Source of the DNA: an uncultured Roseobacter sp.
GTDB lineage: Bacteria; Pseudomonadota; Alphaproteobacteria; Rhodobacterales; Rhodobacteraceae
Direction of reading: 5' to 3'
Length of the DNA stretch: 64,000 nucleotides
NCBI GenBank assembly: GCA_947488305.1
Contig: CANKZM010000003.1
Span: 124,001 to 188,000, forward strand
Within the stretch, counting starts at the first letter, position 1. Each line of letters starts with the position of its first letter. Position numbers and translations under genes: made by a program. The notes below the pieces were generated by a model, which worked only from the letters and a program-made list of their open reading frames with translations, searched no databases and was not told the DNA's origin. Below, piece after piece: positions 1 through 7,615 of the stretch.

Positions 1-1299
1 ATCCAGCATGGCGTCGTTCTTCCGCGTGAGCATCACGAAACGCGTCACATCAGGGCCCACTTGATCCACGACGTCGCGCAGGGTCACGAAGGTCCCTGCC
101 CGCTTGGACATCTTGAAGGGCTCACCATTCTTGAAGAGTTTGACCAGTTGCGTCAGCTTGATGTCGAGCGGCGTCTTGCCATCAGACAAGGCAGAAACCG
201 CGGCCTTCATCCGCTTGACGTAGCCGCCATGATCTGCGCCGAAAACGTCGATCAAGGCATCGAACCCGCGCTGCACCTTATCATAATGATAGGCGATATC
301 AGGCGCAAAATAAGTCCAGCTGCCATCAGATTTCATCACGGGGCGATCCACGTCATCGCCATGTTCGGTCGATTTAAAGAGCGTCTGTTCGCGTGGTTCC
401 CAGTCTTCGGGCTTCTTGCCCTTGGGGGGCTCCAGCACACCCTCGTAGATCAGGCCCTTGCCTTTCAGGTCCTCGATTGCCGCCTCGATGCGCCCTGTAC
501 CGTAAAGCGACTTTTCGGAGTAAAAGACATCCATCTCGACCCCAAGCGCCTTCAGGTCCGCTCGGATCAAGTCCATCATTGCTTCGGTAGCGAATTCCCG
601 AACATCTTTGAGCCAGTACTGTTCGCCCTTGTCGAGGTACGCGTCGCCCACCTTATCTTTCAGTGCCGCGCCCACTGGGATCAGGTAGTCACCAGGATAG
701 GTTCCATCGGGGAAAGCCACTTCCTGCCCATGCGCTTCGAGATACCGAAGGTAGACAGACCGAGCCAACACGTCGACCTGGGCACCACCATCATTGATGT
801 AATACTCCCGTGTCACATCAAAACCCGCAAAATCCAGCAGCGAGGCCAAGGCATCCCCGAATACTGCGCCACGTGTGTGGCCCACGTGCAATGGGCCCGT
901 CGGGTTTGCAGAAACATATTCAACGTTGACCCGCTGGCCCGCACCCAATGTGCCGCGACCAAATCCGTTGCCTGCCTCCAGCACAGCGTCGAGCACGGCG
1001 TACCACGCCGCTGGCGCAAGCCGCAGGTTCAGGAACCCCGGACCGGCCACGGAAGCCTCCGTCACCCGATGATCAGAGCGCAGTTTCTCGGCCAGCATGT
1101 CAGCAATATCACGCGGTTTCATCCCCGCTGGCTTGGCGAGCACCATCGCTGCATTGGTCGCCATGTCGCCATGGGCGGCATCGCGTGGTGGCTCAACCGC
1201 AACATTGTCCATCGCCAGACCCGCAGGCAGTTGCCCACTCGCGACCAAATCATCCAGGCAATCCAGAACGAGGGCGCGGATATCGGCAAAGAGGTTCAT
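1..1299 (-). CDS. argS: Arginyl-tRNA synthetase, N-terminal 433 codons (cut by window edge)
   Basis: Class I aminoacyl-tRNA synthetase that charges tRNA-Arg in the cytoplasm. The reading frame is open from the start to the window edge, so the C-terminal anticodon-binding part is missing here. The N-terminal additional domain is followed by the class I HIGH-type motif (PLHVGHTRG, about residue 130) and, close to the window edge, the KMSK signature (FKMSKRAG, about residue 410). Two ATG codons are adjacent at 1297-1302. A GGAG lies 7 nt before the inner one, so 1299 is chosen; 1302 is possible. dgt lies upstream on the same strand with about 100 bp between them. The family is certain from the two signature motifs. 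Confidence 0.96.
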   Translation of the reverse strand, partial: MNLFADIRALVLDCLDDLVASGQLPAGLAMDNVAVEPPRDAAHGDMATNAAMVLAKPAGMKPRDIADMLAEKLRSDHRVTEASVAGPGFLNLRLAPAAWYAVLDAVLEAGNGFGRGTLGAGQRVNVEYVSANPTGPLHVGHTRGAVFGDALASLLDFAGFDVTREYYINDGGAQVDVLARSVYLRYLEAHGQEVAFPDGTYPGDYLIPVGAALKDKVGDAYLDKGEQYWLKDVREFATEAMMDLIRADLKALGVEMDVFYSEKSLYGTGRIEAAIEDLKGKGLIYEGVLEPPKGKKPEDWEPREQTLFKSTEHGDDVDRPVMKSDGSWTYFAPDIAYHYDKVQRGFDALIDVFGADHGGYVKRMKAAVSALSDGKTPLDIKLTQLVKLFKNGEPFKMSKRAGTFVTLRDVVDQVGPDVTRFVMLTRKNDAMLD

Positions 1300-1404
1300 C
1301 ATCGGGCTCCATGAAACGGTTGGGGGCGGTTTATCACTCGTGTAAGCCGGGTCAACTCGAAGCGTGCACAAGAGCCGAAGGCATCAACCGCAAATTCCCG
1401 CGCT

Positions 1405-2547
1405 CTAAGCCCTGCGGATCAACCGTTCATGTTCCTGCAAGGCAAAGCGATCCGTCATTCCGGAGATATAGTCTGAAACGAGCCTGGCCAAATCCGTTTC
1501 CGATTGCGCGTCGGCGACATCCTTACGCCATTGCTTTGGCAGCTGATCCGGATGCGCCATGAAATAGGGGAACAGCTCGGTCACAACGTCTGTTACCTCG
1601 GCGCGCATGTTCACAACACTCGGCGCGCGGTACATTCTGTCAAAAAGAAACGCGCGAATGACTTTTAGATCATCGAATACATCTTCCGAGAACCGTATGA
1701 TCGCGCCATCCGCTGCTCGTATGTCCTCGACGCGCTCGGGGCGCAATTCACCGATCAACCGCTCGCCCAACCGGATCACGTCTTCGACCAGAACACCAAA
1801 GAACCGACGCAATGCCTCGTGCCGCCTGCGGTAGTAATTCAGCCCCGGATGCAGCCGATCGACCTCTTTGAAACAGGCATCCAGGATCGGCAACTCGGCC
1901 AATTCGTCCGTTGAAAACAACTCTGCCCGTAACCCGTCATGCAAGTCATGGTGATTGTACGCAACATCGTCTGCGATCGCTGCGACTTGGGCTTCGGCGC
2001 TGGCATAGGTGTTCAATTCCAGATCATGCGTCTGATTATAGGCCTGCAACGCCCATGGAATGTCACCTGTTACCGGCCCATTGTGCTTGGCAATACCTTC
2101 CAGCGTTTCCCACGTGAGGTTAAGGCCGTCAAAGTCGGCGTAGTGGCGCTCCAGATGTGTGACGATGCGAATGGCCTGCGCATTATGGTCAAACCCGCCA
2201 TAGGGCAGCATCATCTCTGCCAAAGCGTCTTCGCCCGTGTGTCCGAAGGGTGTGTGCCCAAGATCATGCGCCAAAGCGACCGCCTCGGTAAGCTCGGCAT
2301 TCAGACCCAAAGCGCCGGCAATAGTACGCGCGACTTGCGCCACCTCAATCGAATGGGTCAACCGCGTGCGGTAGTAGTCACCCTCATGTTCGATAAATAC
2401 TTGTGTCTTGTGCTTGAGCCGCCGAAACGCGCTTGCGTGAATAATTCTGTCCCGGTCACGCTGGAAACACGACCGAAACGTACTTTCCTCCTCCGGAACA
2501 CGCCTTCCCCGGGCGCGTTTCGGATCGGAGGCATAGGGTGCTGTCAT
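1405..2547 (-). CDS. dgt: Deoxyguanosinetriphosphate triphosphohydrolase-like protein
   Basis: HD-superfamily dNTPase that hydrolyses dGTP or other dNTPs to nucleoside and triphosphate, tuning the nucleotide pool. About 380 aa, the usual length of the short bacterial dGTPase type. The metal site is visible: RLTHSIEVAQ gives the first His, LAHDLGHTPFGHTGE gives the HD pair and following His residues, and IADDVAYNHHD supplies the distal Asp. The start is the ATG of MTAPYASDP. The frame stays open 29 codons further upstream, but that stretch does not look like family sequence. The gene is divergent from the Fe-S carrier gene with 81 bp between the starts, so the two promoters share that gap. Substrate specificity cannot be read from sequence. 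Confidence 0.93.
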   Translation of the reverse strand: MTAPYASDPKRARGRRVPEEESTFRSCFQRDRDRIIHASAFRRLKHKTQVFIEHEGDYYRTRLTHSIEVAQVARTIAGALGLNAELTEAVALAHDLGHTPFGHTGEDALAEMMLPYGGFDHNAQAIRIVTHLERHYADFDGLNLTWETLEGIAKHNGPVTGDIPWALQAYNQTHDLELNTYASAEAQVAAIADDVAYNHHDLHDGLRAELFSTDELAELPILDACFKEVDRLHPGLNYYRRRHEALRRFFGVLVEDVIRLGERLIGELRPERVEDIRAADGAIIRFSEDVFDDLKVIRAFLFDRMYRAPSVVNMRAEVTDVVTELFPYFMAHPDQLPKQWRKDVADAQSETDLARLVSDYISGMTDRFALQEHERLIRRA

Positions 2548-2628
2548 TGCGCCGGTCCTTGTCGCCTGTTCTCGGAGTTTATATATTGCACGTATTCGGT
2601 TAATGAAACCGCTTGACGGAGCACGGCA

Positions 2629-2952
2629 ATGCAACTTCCCCCAAAGGTTACCCCCCGCGCGTTTGAACGCCTGGCCGAGATTGGCGCCTCTGATCAGGGC
2701 AAGGCGCTGCGTGTCGCTGTGGAAGGTGGGGGCTGTTCCGGCTTTCAGTACGAGATTGATCTCGACGAGCCCCGAGACGATGACCTCGTGTTGGAGGGAT
2801 CAGGTCAAAAGGTCGTTGTGGACGCGGTGTCATTGCCATTTCTGGCGGATGCCGTGATCGATTTTTCAGAAGAGTTGATTGGCGCTCGGTTTGTGATTGA
2901 AAACCCCAATGCCAGCAGTTCTTGCGGATGTGGAACGTCATTCTCAATGTAA
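2629..2952 (+). CDS. erpA: A-type iron-sulfur cluster carrier (ErpA/IscA family)
   Basis: Small cytoplasmic scaffold or carrier that delivers Fe-S clusters to apo-enzymes. The 107-aa length is typical. The three conserved cysteines are present: one in GGGCSGFQYE (about residue 36) and two in the C-terminal SSCGCGTSF motif. ErpA, IscA and SufA cannot be told apart reliably by sequence alone. ErpA is favoured because the gene stands alone, outside an isc or suf operon, and divergent to dgt, an arrangement I associate with alphaproteobacteria. The stop codon lies inside an 8-bp hairpin (2949-2969). Confidence 0.88.
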   Translation: MQLPPKVTPRAFERLAEIGASDQGKALRVAVEGGGCSGFQYEIDLDEPRDDDLVLEGSGQKVVVDAVSLPFLADAVIDFSEELIGARFVIENPNASSSCGCGTSFSM

Positions 2953-2969
2953 GTCGAAGTACGACTTAC
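2949..2969. terminator. Hairpin overlapping the erpA stop codon
   Basis: GTAAGTCG, a 5-nt loop, then CGACTTAC: a perfect 8-bp stem at the end of erpA. It lies between two convergent genes, since the gene on the other strand ends at 2998. There is no T-run on either strand, so it is not a canonical intrinsic terminator. It may still stop or stabilise both transcripts. Confidence 0.45.
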
Positions 2970-2997
2970 TAAACCCTGAAAACGTTCATATTTTCCA

Positions 2998-4047
2998 TTA
3001 TTGAGCCCGTGAAAACCCTTCGAAGAACATGTCGAATTGCCGGGATGATTTTTCGGCATCCCGCAAGATATGGTGATGCTCCTCAGCAATTGTGCGGTGC
3101 AACAAAGGTCGCATACGTCCCCAGTCGGAACTACGGGCCGATCTGAGCCGATACATGAGCTCCGAAATGGCGCGCAGGGGTCCGCTAGAGGCATGCGCGC
3201 GCTCAAAACGCAATCCACCAAATATCGGGGTGCCAAGAAAACCTGTCATTCCCGCCGTTCCCGCCCACCAGCTGGTGACCAGATATTCGTGATAGGCATC
3301 ATGGGCCGGTCCATCAGGTGCCGACGACAGAATGAAGCCACCTGCTTCCTGAGCCAACCAATCCTCCCATATCTCGCTGGGGGTTTGACCGGCAAAGCGC
3401 AAGGCTACACATACCTCTGACAAAAGATCGACGTCACGGTCCAAGAAAGCCAATAACCCTGCGAATTCCAGACTAGTCAGCGCATCTGCGACCAAATCCA
3501 GCGAATAGGCCCCGTAGTCAGACAGATAAAACACGATATGTGTAAGCTCGTAGGCTGCTTTTTTGTTCGGGCGTGAAAAGGTATCCGTCTGCGCGATGAA
3601 GTTCCTGAGGCGATCCTGCAGTTCTTCTGAGATTCCACCACATGACCTACGCGCCAACAGTCGTTGCGCTTCCGCCCGTTGCAAATCGGAGAGCTCACAT
3701 GCTGACAGATCAAGATCGTCAACCCGACGACAGAGTGCTTCCCCCATGTTCCCAGCCATGCCCAGATCTTCAAGATCCAGACAGATCGACAGAATGAACC
3801 TGTAGTACTGCGGAAAAAACTTCAGGCGCTCGTCAAGTTCGTCGTAGAAACCTCTGTAAACTTCCAGTGCCTCTGGTTGAAGCTCGGCACCTGATGACGC
3901 CAGAATATTGAGCAATTCCGCGTTTTCCTTCAGCCAGAAGACATCGTCCTTTTGTCGGCGGTGTCCTGAAAAGCTCTTCATCAGGGCACTTTGCCGCTGG
4001 GAAAGGTTTGGGCGCTTTGGCAGCCCGATTGAAACGATATTTGACAT
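2998..4047 (-). CDS. Uncharacterised 349-aa helical protein, partner of the repeat peptide (possibly DUF6902)
   Basis: I do not recognise a functional family with certainty. It resembles sequences I recall under DUF6902 in Rhodobacterales. The protein is cytoplasmic by appearance: no signal peptide and no convincing transmembrane segment. It is mostly alpha-helical, with a short basic N-terminus (residues 1-32) and an acidic, Leu-rich middle. Aromatic and His-rich motifs stand out: YHEYLVTSWWAG (about residues 253-264) and EEHHHILRDAE near the C-terminus. No Walker, HD, radical SAM CxxxCxxC or kinase motif is seen. It lies 79 bp downstream of the repeat-peptide gene on the same strand, separated only by a 10-bp hairpin, so the two are probably co-transcribed. 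The start ATG at 4047 has only a weak GGA about 12 nt upstream. Candidate roles are modification, export or regulation of the peptide; none is shown by sequence. Confidence 0.75.
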   Translation of the reverse strand: MSNIVSIGLPKRPNLSQRQSALMKSFSGHRRQKDDVFWLKENAELLNILASSGAELQPEALEVYRGFYDELDERLKFFPQYYRFILSICLDLEDLGMAGNMGEALCRRVDDLDLSACELSDLQRAEAQRLLARRSCGGISEELQDRLRNFIAQTDTFSRPNKKAAYELTHIVFYLSDYGAYSLDLVADALTSLEFAGLLAFLDRDVDLLSEVCVALRFAGQTPSEIWEDWLAQEAGGFILSSAPDGPAHDAYHEYLVTSWWAGTAGMTGFLGTPIFGGLRFERAHASSGPLRAISELMYRLRSARSSDWGRMRPLLHRTIAEEHHHILRDAEKSSRQFDMFFEGFSRAQ

Positions 4048-4082
4048 GTCAGGTGAAGTTCCAGTGCCGATTCTTGGTTTCA

Positions 4083-4114
4083 GTGAGCCGCGCCCGTACC
4101 CAAACGCGGCTCAC
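4083..4114. terminator. 10-bp hairpin between the peptide gene and its partner
   Basis: GTGAGCCGCG, a 12-nt loop, then CGCGGCTCAC: a perfect inverted repeat 13 bp after the peptide stop codon and 36 bp before the next start. No T-run follows in the direction of transcription. It therefore fits a partial terminator or a 3'-end stabiliser that would raise peptide mRNA over partner mRNA. Sequence fact: the perfect stem. Inference: the effect. Confidence 0.6.
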
Positions 4115-4126
4115 CGACCGCTCAGT

Positions 4127-4420
4127 TCAGGCTGATGGTGCCATGCTGGTTGTGAACAGTCCGGTCGCTTCACCGCTCATCGCGTCCTGACCGCCGACCA
4201 TGCTGGTCGTGTAGAGACCAGTTTCGGACCCGGTCAGCGCCGATGACTGTGGCGCCATCGATGTGGTGAAGAGCGCTGTGGCGTCACCAAGCAACATGTC
4301 GTTGCCGGGCGTGACCATCGATGTCGTAAATAGCCCCGTGGCATCACCTGCGTGGCAGCTACCGCTTTCGACCGGGTTGGCGTCATCAATTGTGATGGAT
4401 CTAAGTGCAGTCGTTTTCAT
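4127..4420 (-). CDS. 97-aa peptide with four repeats of a TGLFTTSM-type core
   Basis: Small protein of unknown function built from four near-identical 12-residue units. Their consensus is G-[DES]-[AE]-T-[GA]-L-[FY]-T-T-S-M-[VA], at residues 25-36, 45-56, 64-75 and 83-94. Spacers of 7-8 residues rich in Pro, Gly, Asn, Gln and Ser separate them. A 24-residue leader-like N-terminus (TIDDANPVESGSCHAG) holds the only cysteine. The start is the ATG at 4420, preceded by AAAGGGA with 8-nt spacing; the frame is open further upstream but without such a site. Synonymous codons differ between repeats (Ser TCG/AGC; Thr ACA/ACC/ACG; Leu CTA/CTC/CTG), so the repeats are old and conserved at protein level. 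There is no classical signal peptide or lipobox. It could be a multi-core peptide precursor, a repetitive binding protein or a toxin-like peptide. A perfect CtrA-type site lies 81 bp upstream. Confidence 0.85.
   Translation of the reverse strand: MKTTALRSITIDDANPVESGSCHAGDATGLFTTSMVTPGNDMLLGDATALFTTSMAPQSSALTGSETGLYTTSMVGGQDAMSGEATGLFTTSMAPSA
4139..4348 (-). repeat. Four degenerate in-frame 36-bp repeats
   Basis: Units at 4313-4348, 4253-4288, 4196-4231 and 4139-4174, with periods of 60, 57 and 57 bp. The translated cores are almost identical, while third codon positions and the Ser codon family differ. Recent DNA duplication alone therefore cannot explain the similarity. Confidence 0.88.
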
Positions 4421-4769
4421 TATGCATATCCCTTTCTGGTGGAGTGTTTCTGCACCGCAAAGCTTGCCCCCAGAGGATGAGTTTGAAAGGAATATTCGCG
4501 TTAAGGATATGTTAACCAAGGTTTATCCACAGGACGCCTGGAAAGCAGATTATTCTGTGGGTTCATGGTTTTGGCACCGGCACGTTAACCAATTTTTTTT
4601 TATCCACAGTGGATAACTCTGTGGATATTAACCATTAGGGTCGTTTTGGCCGGAAAAGGTTAACAAGAATCAGTTAACCATTTCTGGGGAGAGTGCGGTC
4701 GTATGGCACTTGCTCCGGTCGCAGTCTTGGGCAATAGCTCCTAAATCTGCGAATAAAGGAGCGGACGAC
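4421..4769. promoter_or_regulatory. 349-bp intergenic region dense in CtrA-like and DnaA-box-like motifs
   Basis: No gene is seen between the divergent peptide gene (start 4420) and xth (start 4770). A perfect TTAA-N7-TTAA CtrA-type site is at 4501-4515. Further TTAAC-type half sites are at 4585-4592, 4628-4635 (TTAACCAT), 4660-4664 and 4674-4681 (TTAACCAT). Consensus DnaA boxes TTATCCACA are at 4523-4531 and 4600-4608, with one-mismatch boxes in reverse orientation at 4608-4616 and 4620-4628. TTATCCAC-A-GTGGATAA at 4600-4616 is a palindrome. An AT tract (4591-4603) adjoins it. The peptide promoter should lie near the 4501-4515 site; xth has AAAGGAG just before its ATG. Confidence 0.7.
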
Positions 4770-5552
4770 ATGAAGATTGCGACCTTCAACATAAACGGTA
4801 TCAAGGCCCGGATAGAGGCCTTGCCCGCTTGGCTCGATGAGGCACAACCGGATGTAGCGCTCCTGCAGGAGATCAAATCTGTCGATGAGGCGTTTCCCAG
4901 AGAGATCTTTGAAGACCGCGGATACAATGTCGAAACCCATGGTCAAAAAGGCTTCAATGGTGTGGCAATTCTGTCGAAAAGTCCACTCGAGGACATAACG
5001 CGCGGATTGCCAGGTGACGACGCTGACGAGCAGGCCCGTTACATCGAAGCCACCGTTATGGGAGACAAGGAAGCCATACGCGTTTGCGGGCTTTACCTGC
5101 CCAACGGCAACCCTTCTCCAGGTCCAAAATACGACTACAAGCTTGCCTGGATGGAGCGTCTCCATGCGCGCGCCCAAGAATTGCTGCGTGAGGAGATCCC
5201 GTTCGTCATGGCGGGAGATTATAATATCATCCCGCAGGCGGAAGATGCCGCAAAGCCAGATAGCTGGCGCGACGATGCCTTGTTCAGGCTGGAAAGCCGT
5301 ACCGCGTTCCGGCGGCTTTTGAACCTAGGTTTGACCGAAGCCTTCCGCGCAAGAACAGCTGGCCCCGGCCATTATAGCTTCTGGGACTACCAAGCGGGCG
5401 CCTGGAACCGCAACAATGGAATTCGTATCGACCATCTGCTTCTCAGCCCGCAGGCCGCGGACCTGCTGGTGGACTGCCACATCGACAAAGACGTGCGCGG
5501 ACGGGAAAAACCGTCCGACCACGTGCCTGTTTGGATTGACCTGGCAGCCTAG
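4770..5552 (+). CDS. xth: Exonuclease III / AP endonuclease family
   Basis: Mg2+-dependent exodeoxyribonuclease and AP endonuclease of base excision repair, 260 aa, the normal length. Family motifs appear in order: FNINGIKAR at the N-terminus, LLQEIK (metal-binding Glu), GLYLPNG, the catalytic pair in MAGDYNIIP (Asp and Asn), and the C-terminal SDHVPVW (general-base Asp-His). The start is the ATG of MKIATFN; AAAGGAG lies 8 nt upstream, and an earlier in-frame start adds unrelated residues. It is convergent with the DUF533 gene, with only 6 bp between the stops. Its promoter lies in the CtrA/DnaA-motif region, so regulation by those motifs could be shared with the repeat peptide. Confidence 0.94.
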   Translation: MKIATFNINGIKARIEALPAWLDEAQPDVALLQEIKSVDEAFPREIFEDRGYNVETHGQKGFNGVAILSKSPLEDITRGLPGDDADEQARYIEATVMGDKEAIRVCGLYLPNGNPSPGPKYDYKLAWMERLHARAQELLREEIPFVMAGDYNIIPQAEDAAKPDSWRDDALFRLESRTAFRRLLNLGLTEAFRARTAGPGHYSFWDYQAGAWNRNNGIRIDHLLLSPQAADLLVDCHIDKDVRGREKPSDHVPVWIDLAA

Positions 5553-5558
5553 ACCGAT

Positions 5559-6347
5559 TTAGCGGTATAGCCTCGGCGCACCGAGCCCGTCATGGATCCG
5601 ATTGACCACCTCCGGCTGTATGCCAAGCCCTTCAGCAAGGCTGTGAAGGTACTGCGCTTCTGCCTGATTATCCGGATTAATCGCATTCAATGACATCGTG
5701 TAGACTTGTGTCTCGAGGCCACGAGGGGTCTCTGCTGCGAGCGTATTTGCGCTCACTGGTTCTTCTAGAACCGCCTGAACCACTTTCACATCCTCAGGAT
5801 CACCATCATCCAACTGCCCAAGAAGCTTTTCCTTTTCCTCGGCATCCAGATCTCCGTCTGCGCGCGCCGCTTGCGTCATCGCGCGCAACATCAAGCGGGC
5901 AACATCCGCTTCATCTGGTTCAACCACCGGGTTGTCCTGATTGATCACAGCCTCCAGCTCGCCTGCACTTGCCCCGCCCCGAGCATTCGCCAGACCACCC
6001 AACAGGCTGCCCAATCCTCCAAGACCGCCAGCTGAAGCAGCGCCCGCGCTACCACCGGTCAACTGGCCAATGAGGTCACCTAGGCCGCCGGCACCGCCTG
6101 GTTGACCGCCTCCCAGTTGCCCCAGCAAGTCGCCAAGCCCTCCGGCGCCGCCCTGTTGACCGCCAGCGCCACCAAGCTGACCAATCAAATCTCCCAGACC
6201 GCCCATGCCGCCTGCCTGTTGGGTACCCGCATTGCCGCTTATCCCTTCAAGGACGGAGCCAATACCGCCCTTGCGCTGGACCGCTTCCATCCCCTTTGCA
6301 ACCGCAAATCCGATAGCCATCTTTGTGACTGTGTTCATTAAAGACAT
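5559..6347 (-). CDS. DUF533-family protein with Gly-rich GGLGDLIGQL repeats (TerB-like domain)
   Basis: The 262-aa protein has two halves. Residues 1-20 are hydrophobic (MNTVTKMAIGFAVAKGM). About residues 35-130 form a low-complexity region with repeated GG-L-G-D-L-(I/L)-G-Q-L units spaced by Gly, Gln, Ala and Pro. The C-terminal half (about 145-262) is a helical domain of DUF533/TerB (YebE-like) type, with AMTQAARADGDLDAEEKEKL as the recognisable acidic helix pair. The role of the family is unknown; members are often membrane-associated. The start ATG at 6347 follows GGGAGGA closely; an ATG three codons later is also possible. The Gly-rich stretch is longer than I expect for the family. Confidence 0.82.
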   Translation of the reverse strand: MSLMNTVTKMAIGFAVAKGMEAVQRKGGIGSVLEGISGNAGTQQAGGMGGLGDLIGQLGGAGGQQGGAGGLGDLLGQLGGGQPGGAGGLGDLIGQLTGGSAGAASAGGLGGLGSLLGGLANARGGASAGELEAVINQDNPVVEPDEADVARLMLRAMTQAARADGDLDAEEKEKLLGQLDDGDPEDVKVVQAVLEEPVSANTLAAETPRGLETQVYTMSLNAINPDNQAEAQYLHSLAEGLGIQPEVVNRIHDGLGAPRLYR

Positions 6348-6502
6348 GTAATCCTCCCACTGAAATACCTTATACATGCAACCCAATCATGATGGCCTTC
6401 GATTGGGCGCAGGTCCAGCGACAAGATGAATTATCTGAAATGTCCGAAATTTGCGCCTTGAATCGGTGGCAATTCGGCAAACCTTTGCTGGTCGCTGAGC
6501 TT

Positions 6503-7087
6503 CTAAGCCTCCAACTCCGCATCCCAATAGAGAAAATCCATCCAGCTTTCATGCAGATGGTTCGGTGGAAACTTACGCCCCATATTTCGCAACTCTTCCG
6601 CACCGGGTTGGCGAGGTGGCTTGCGTAGCGATAGCCCGGTCCGGTGCAACGGCTTGGCCCCTTTCCGAAGGTTGCACGGAGAGCAGGCGGCGACGACGTT
6701 TTGCCAGCTTGTTACCCCGCCCGAAGCACGGGGAACCACATGGTCAAAGGTCAAATCGCCCCGGGCGCCACAGTACTGGCACCTGAATTCATCCCGCAAA
6801 AACAAATTAAAGCGCGTGAATGCCACGCGCTTTTGAGGTTTGACGTAATCTTTCAGGACGACAACCGAGGGTATCCTGATCTCCGTACTCGGGCTTCGGA
6901 CGATGTCCTCGTACTCGGCCACGATATCGACCCGATCAAGCCAAGCGGCCTTGACTGCCTCCTGCCAGGGCCAAAGCGACAACGGATAGTAGCTCAACGG
7001 CCTGTAATCTGCGTTGAGAACCAACGCTGGCCGGTGCTTCAAACTGGCAGGATTACGCGTAAACTCAGTTCTGAAATCGCCGTCCAT
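6503..7087 (-). CDS. HNH endonuclease family protein
   Basis: 194-aa HNH nuclease-like protein. The zinc knuckle is complete: FRCQYCG (CxxC) and CSPCNLRKG (second CxxC), with TFDHVVPRASGG giving the D-H of the HNH core and WQNVVAAC the Asn. An N-terminal region of about 70 residues (VLNADYRPLSYYPLSLWPW) is typical of the chromosomal alphaproteobacterial version. These genes are usually single copy and not part of a restriction system; their substrate is unknown to me. No methylase or toxin gene is adjacent. The start ATG at 7087 has only a weak AGGGG about 12 nt upstream. Confidence 0.9.
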   Translation of the reverse strand: MDGDFRTEFTRNPASLKHRPALVLNADYRPLSYYPLSLWPWQEAVKAAWLDRVDIVAEYEDIVRSPSTEIRIPSVVVLKDYVKPQKRVAFTRFNLFLRDEFRCQYCGARGDLTFDHVVPRASGGVTSWQNVVAACSPCNLRKGAKPLHRTGLSLRKPPRQPGAEELRNMGRKFPPNHLHESWMDFLYWDAELEA

Positions 7088-7615
7088 AATTGTACTGTAC
7101 CCCTGCCGTTCCGCGTCCGGTCCAGCGAGTCCTTCCCGCTGATACCGTGACTATATATCGTGTTTTTCGCCTGACAAGCCCTTCGTTGACCACAATATGT
7201 CGCCCGATACCTAGTATGGGTGAATGACAGGCAGATGACAGTTATCCACAGGGAAATGACCTCAATTCGGATTACTCTGCGAGAGGCTTCGGTTTAAGGG
7301 GGCGTGTAAGGTCTCAGACGAGTACACCTAACCGACCTTATCTTGAGATAGCCGAAACAGATCGTCTCGACACGAGTGCCGACTTGGCCTTGCTCCGACC
7401 AGGAAAGCAGCACTTTGGTGGGATTGGGAATGGAATGTCGCAATTCGACGTCGGTGTGTTGGGCGCACTCCACCAGCAGGCGGACAGGAAAACCGATATC
7501 CAGAACGTGTTCAGTACAATTTATTGCGTCCAACCGCTTATTCTCTACCGGTGCAACTTGCGTCGCGCCAATAATCTGCCCACACTGCGAAAAATTTCCC
7601 GGAAGACGAGACCTC
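7088..7615. other. 528-bp intergenic region, no supported gene
   Basis: It lies between the divergent HNH gene and the RND adaptor gene. Open frames exist on both strands but none has a good start, ribosome site or recognisable protein. A consensus DnaA box TTATCCACA is at 7242-7250. A 12-bp palindrome TATCTTGAGATA is at 7339-7350 and could be an operator for the efflux genes. The length is unusual in this compact window; it could hold a decayed regulator gene or a small RNA, but I see neither clearly. Confidence 0.5.

Noticed and set aside
61-1314. 417-codon open frame on the plus strand
   Set aside because: It is antisense to argS, whose protein carries clear class I synthetase motifs; the plus-strand protein has no recognisable domain.
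4139-4348. CRISPR array
   Set aside because: The repeats are in-frame coding units that differ in DNA sequence and have conserved spacers at protein level; no cas gene is present.
4501-4681. Chromosomal origin of replication
   Set aside because: DnaA boxes and CtrA sites are there, but no origin-linked gene is present and skew cannot be computed here; kept only as an alternative in the findings.
6503-7087. Restriction-modification or homing endonuclease
   Set aside because: No methylase, intron or intein context; matches the widespread chromosomal HNH protein.
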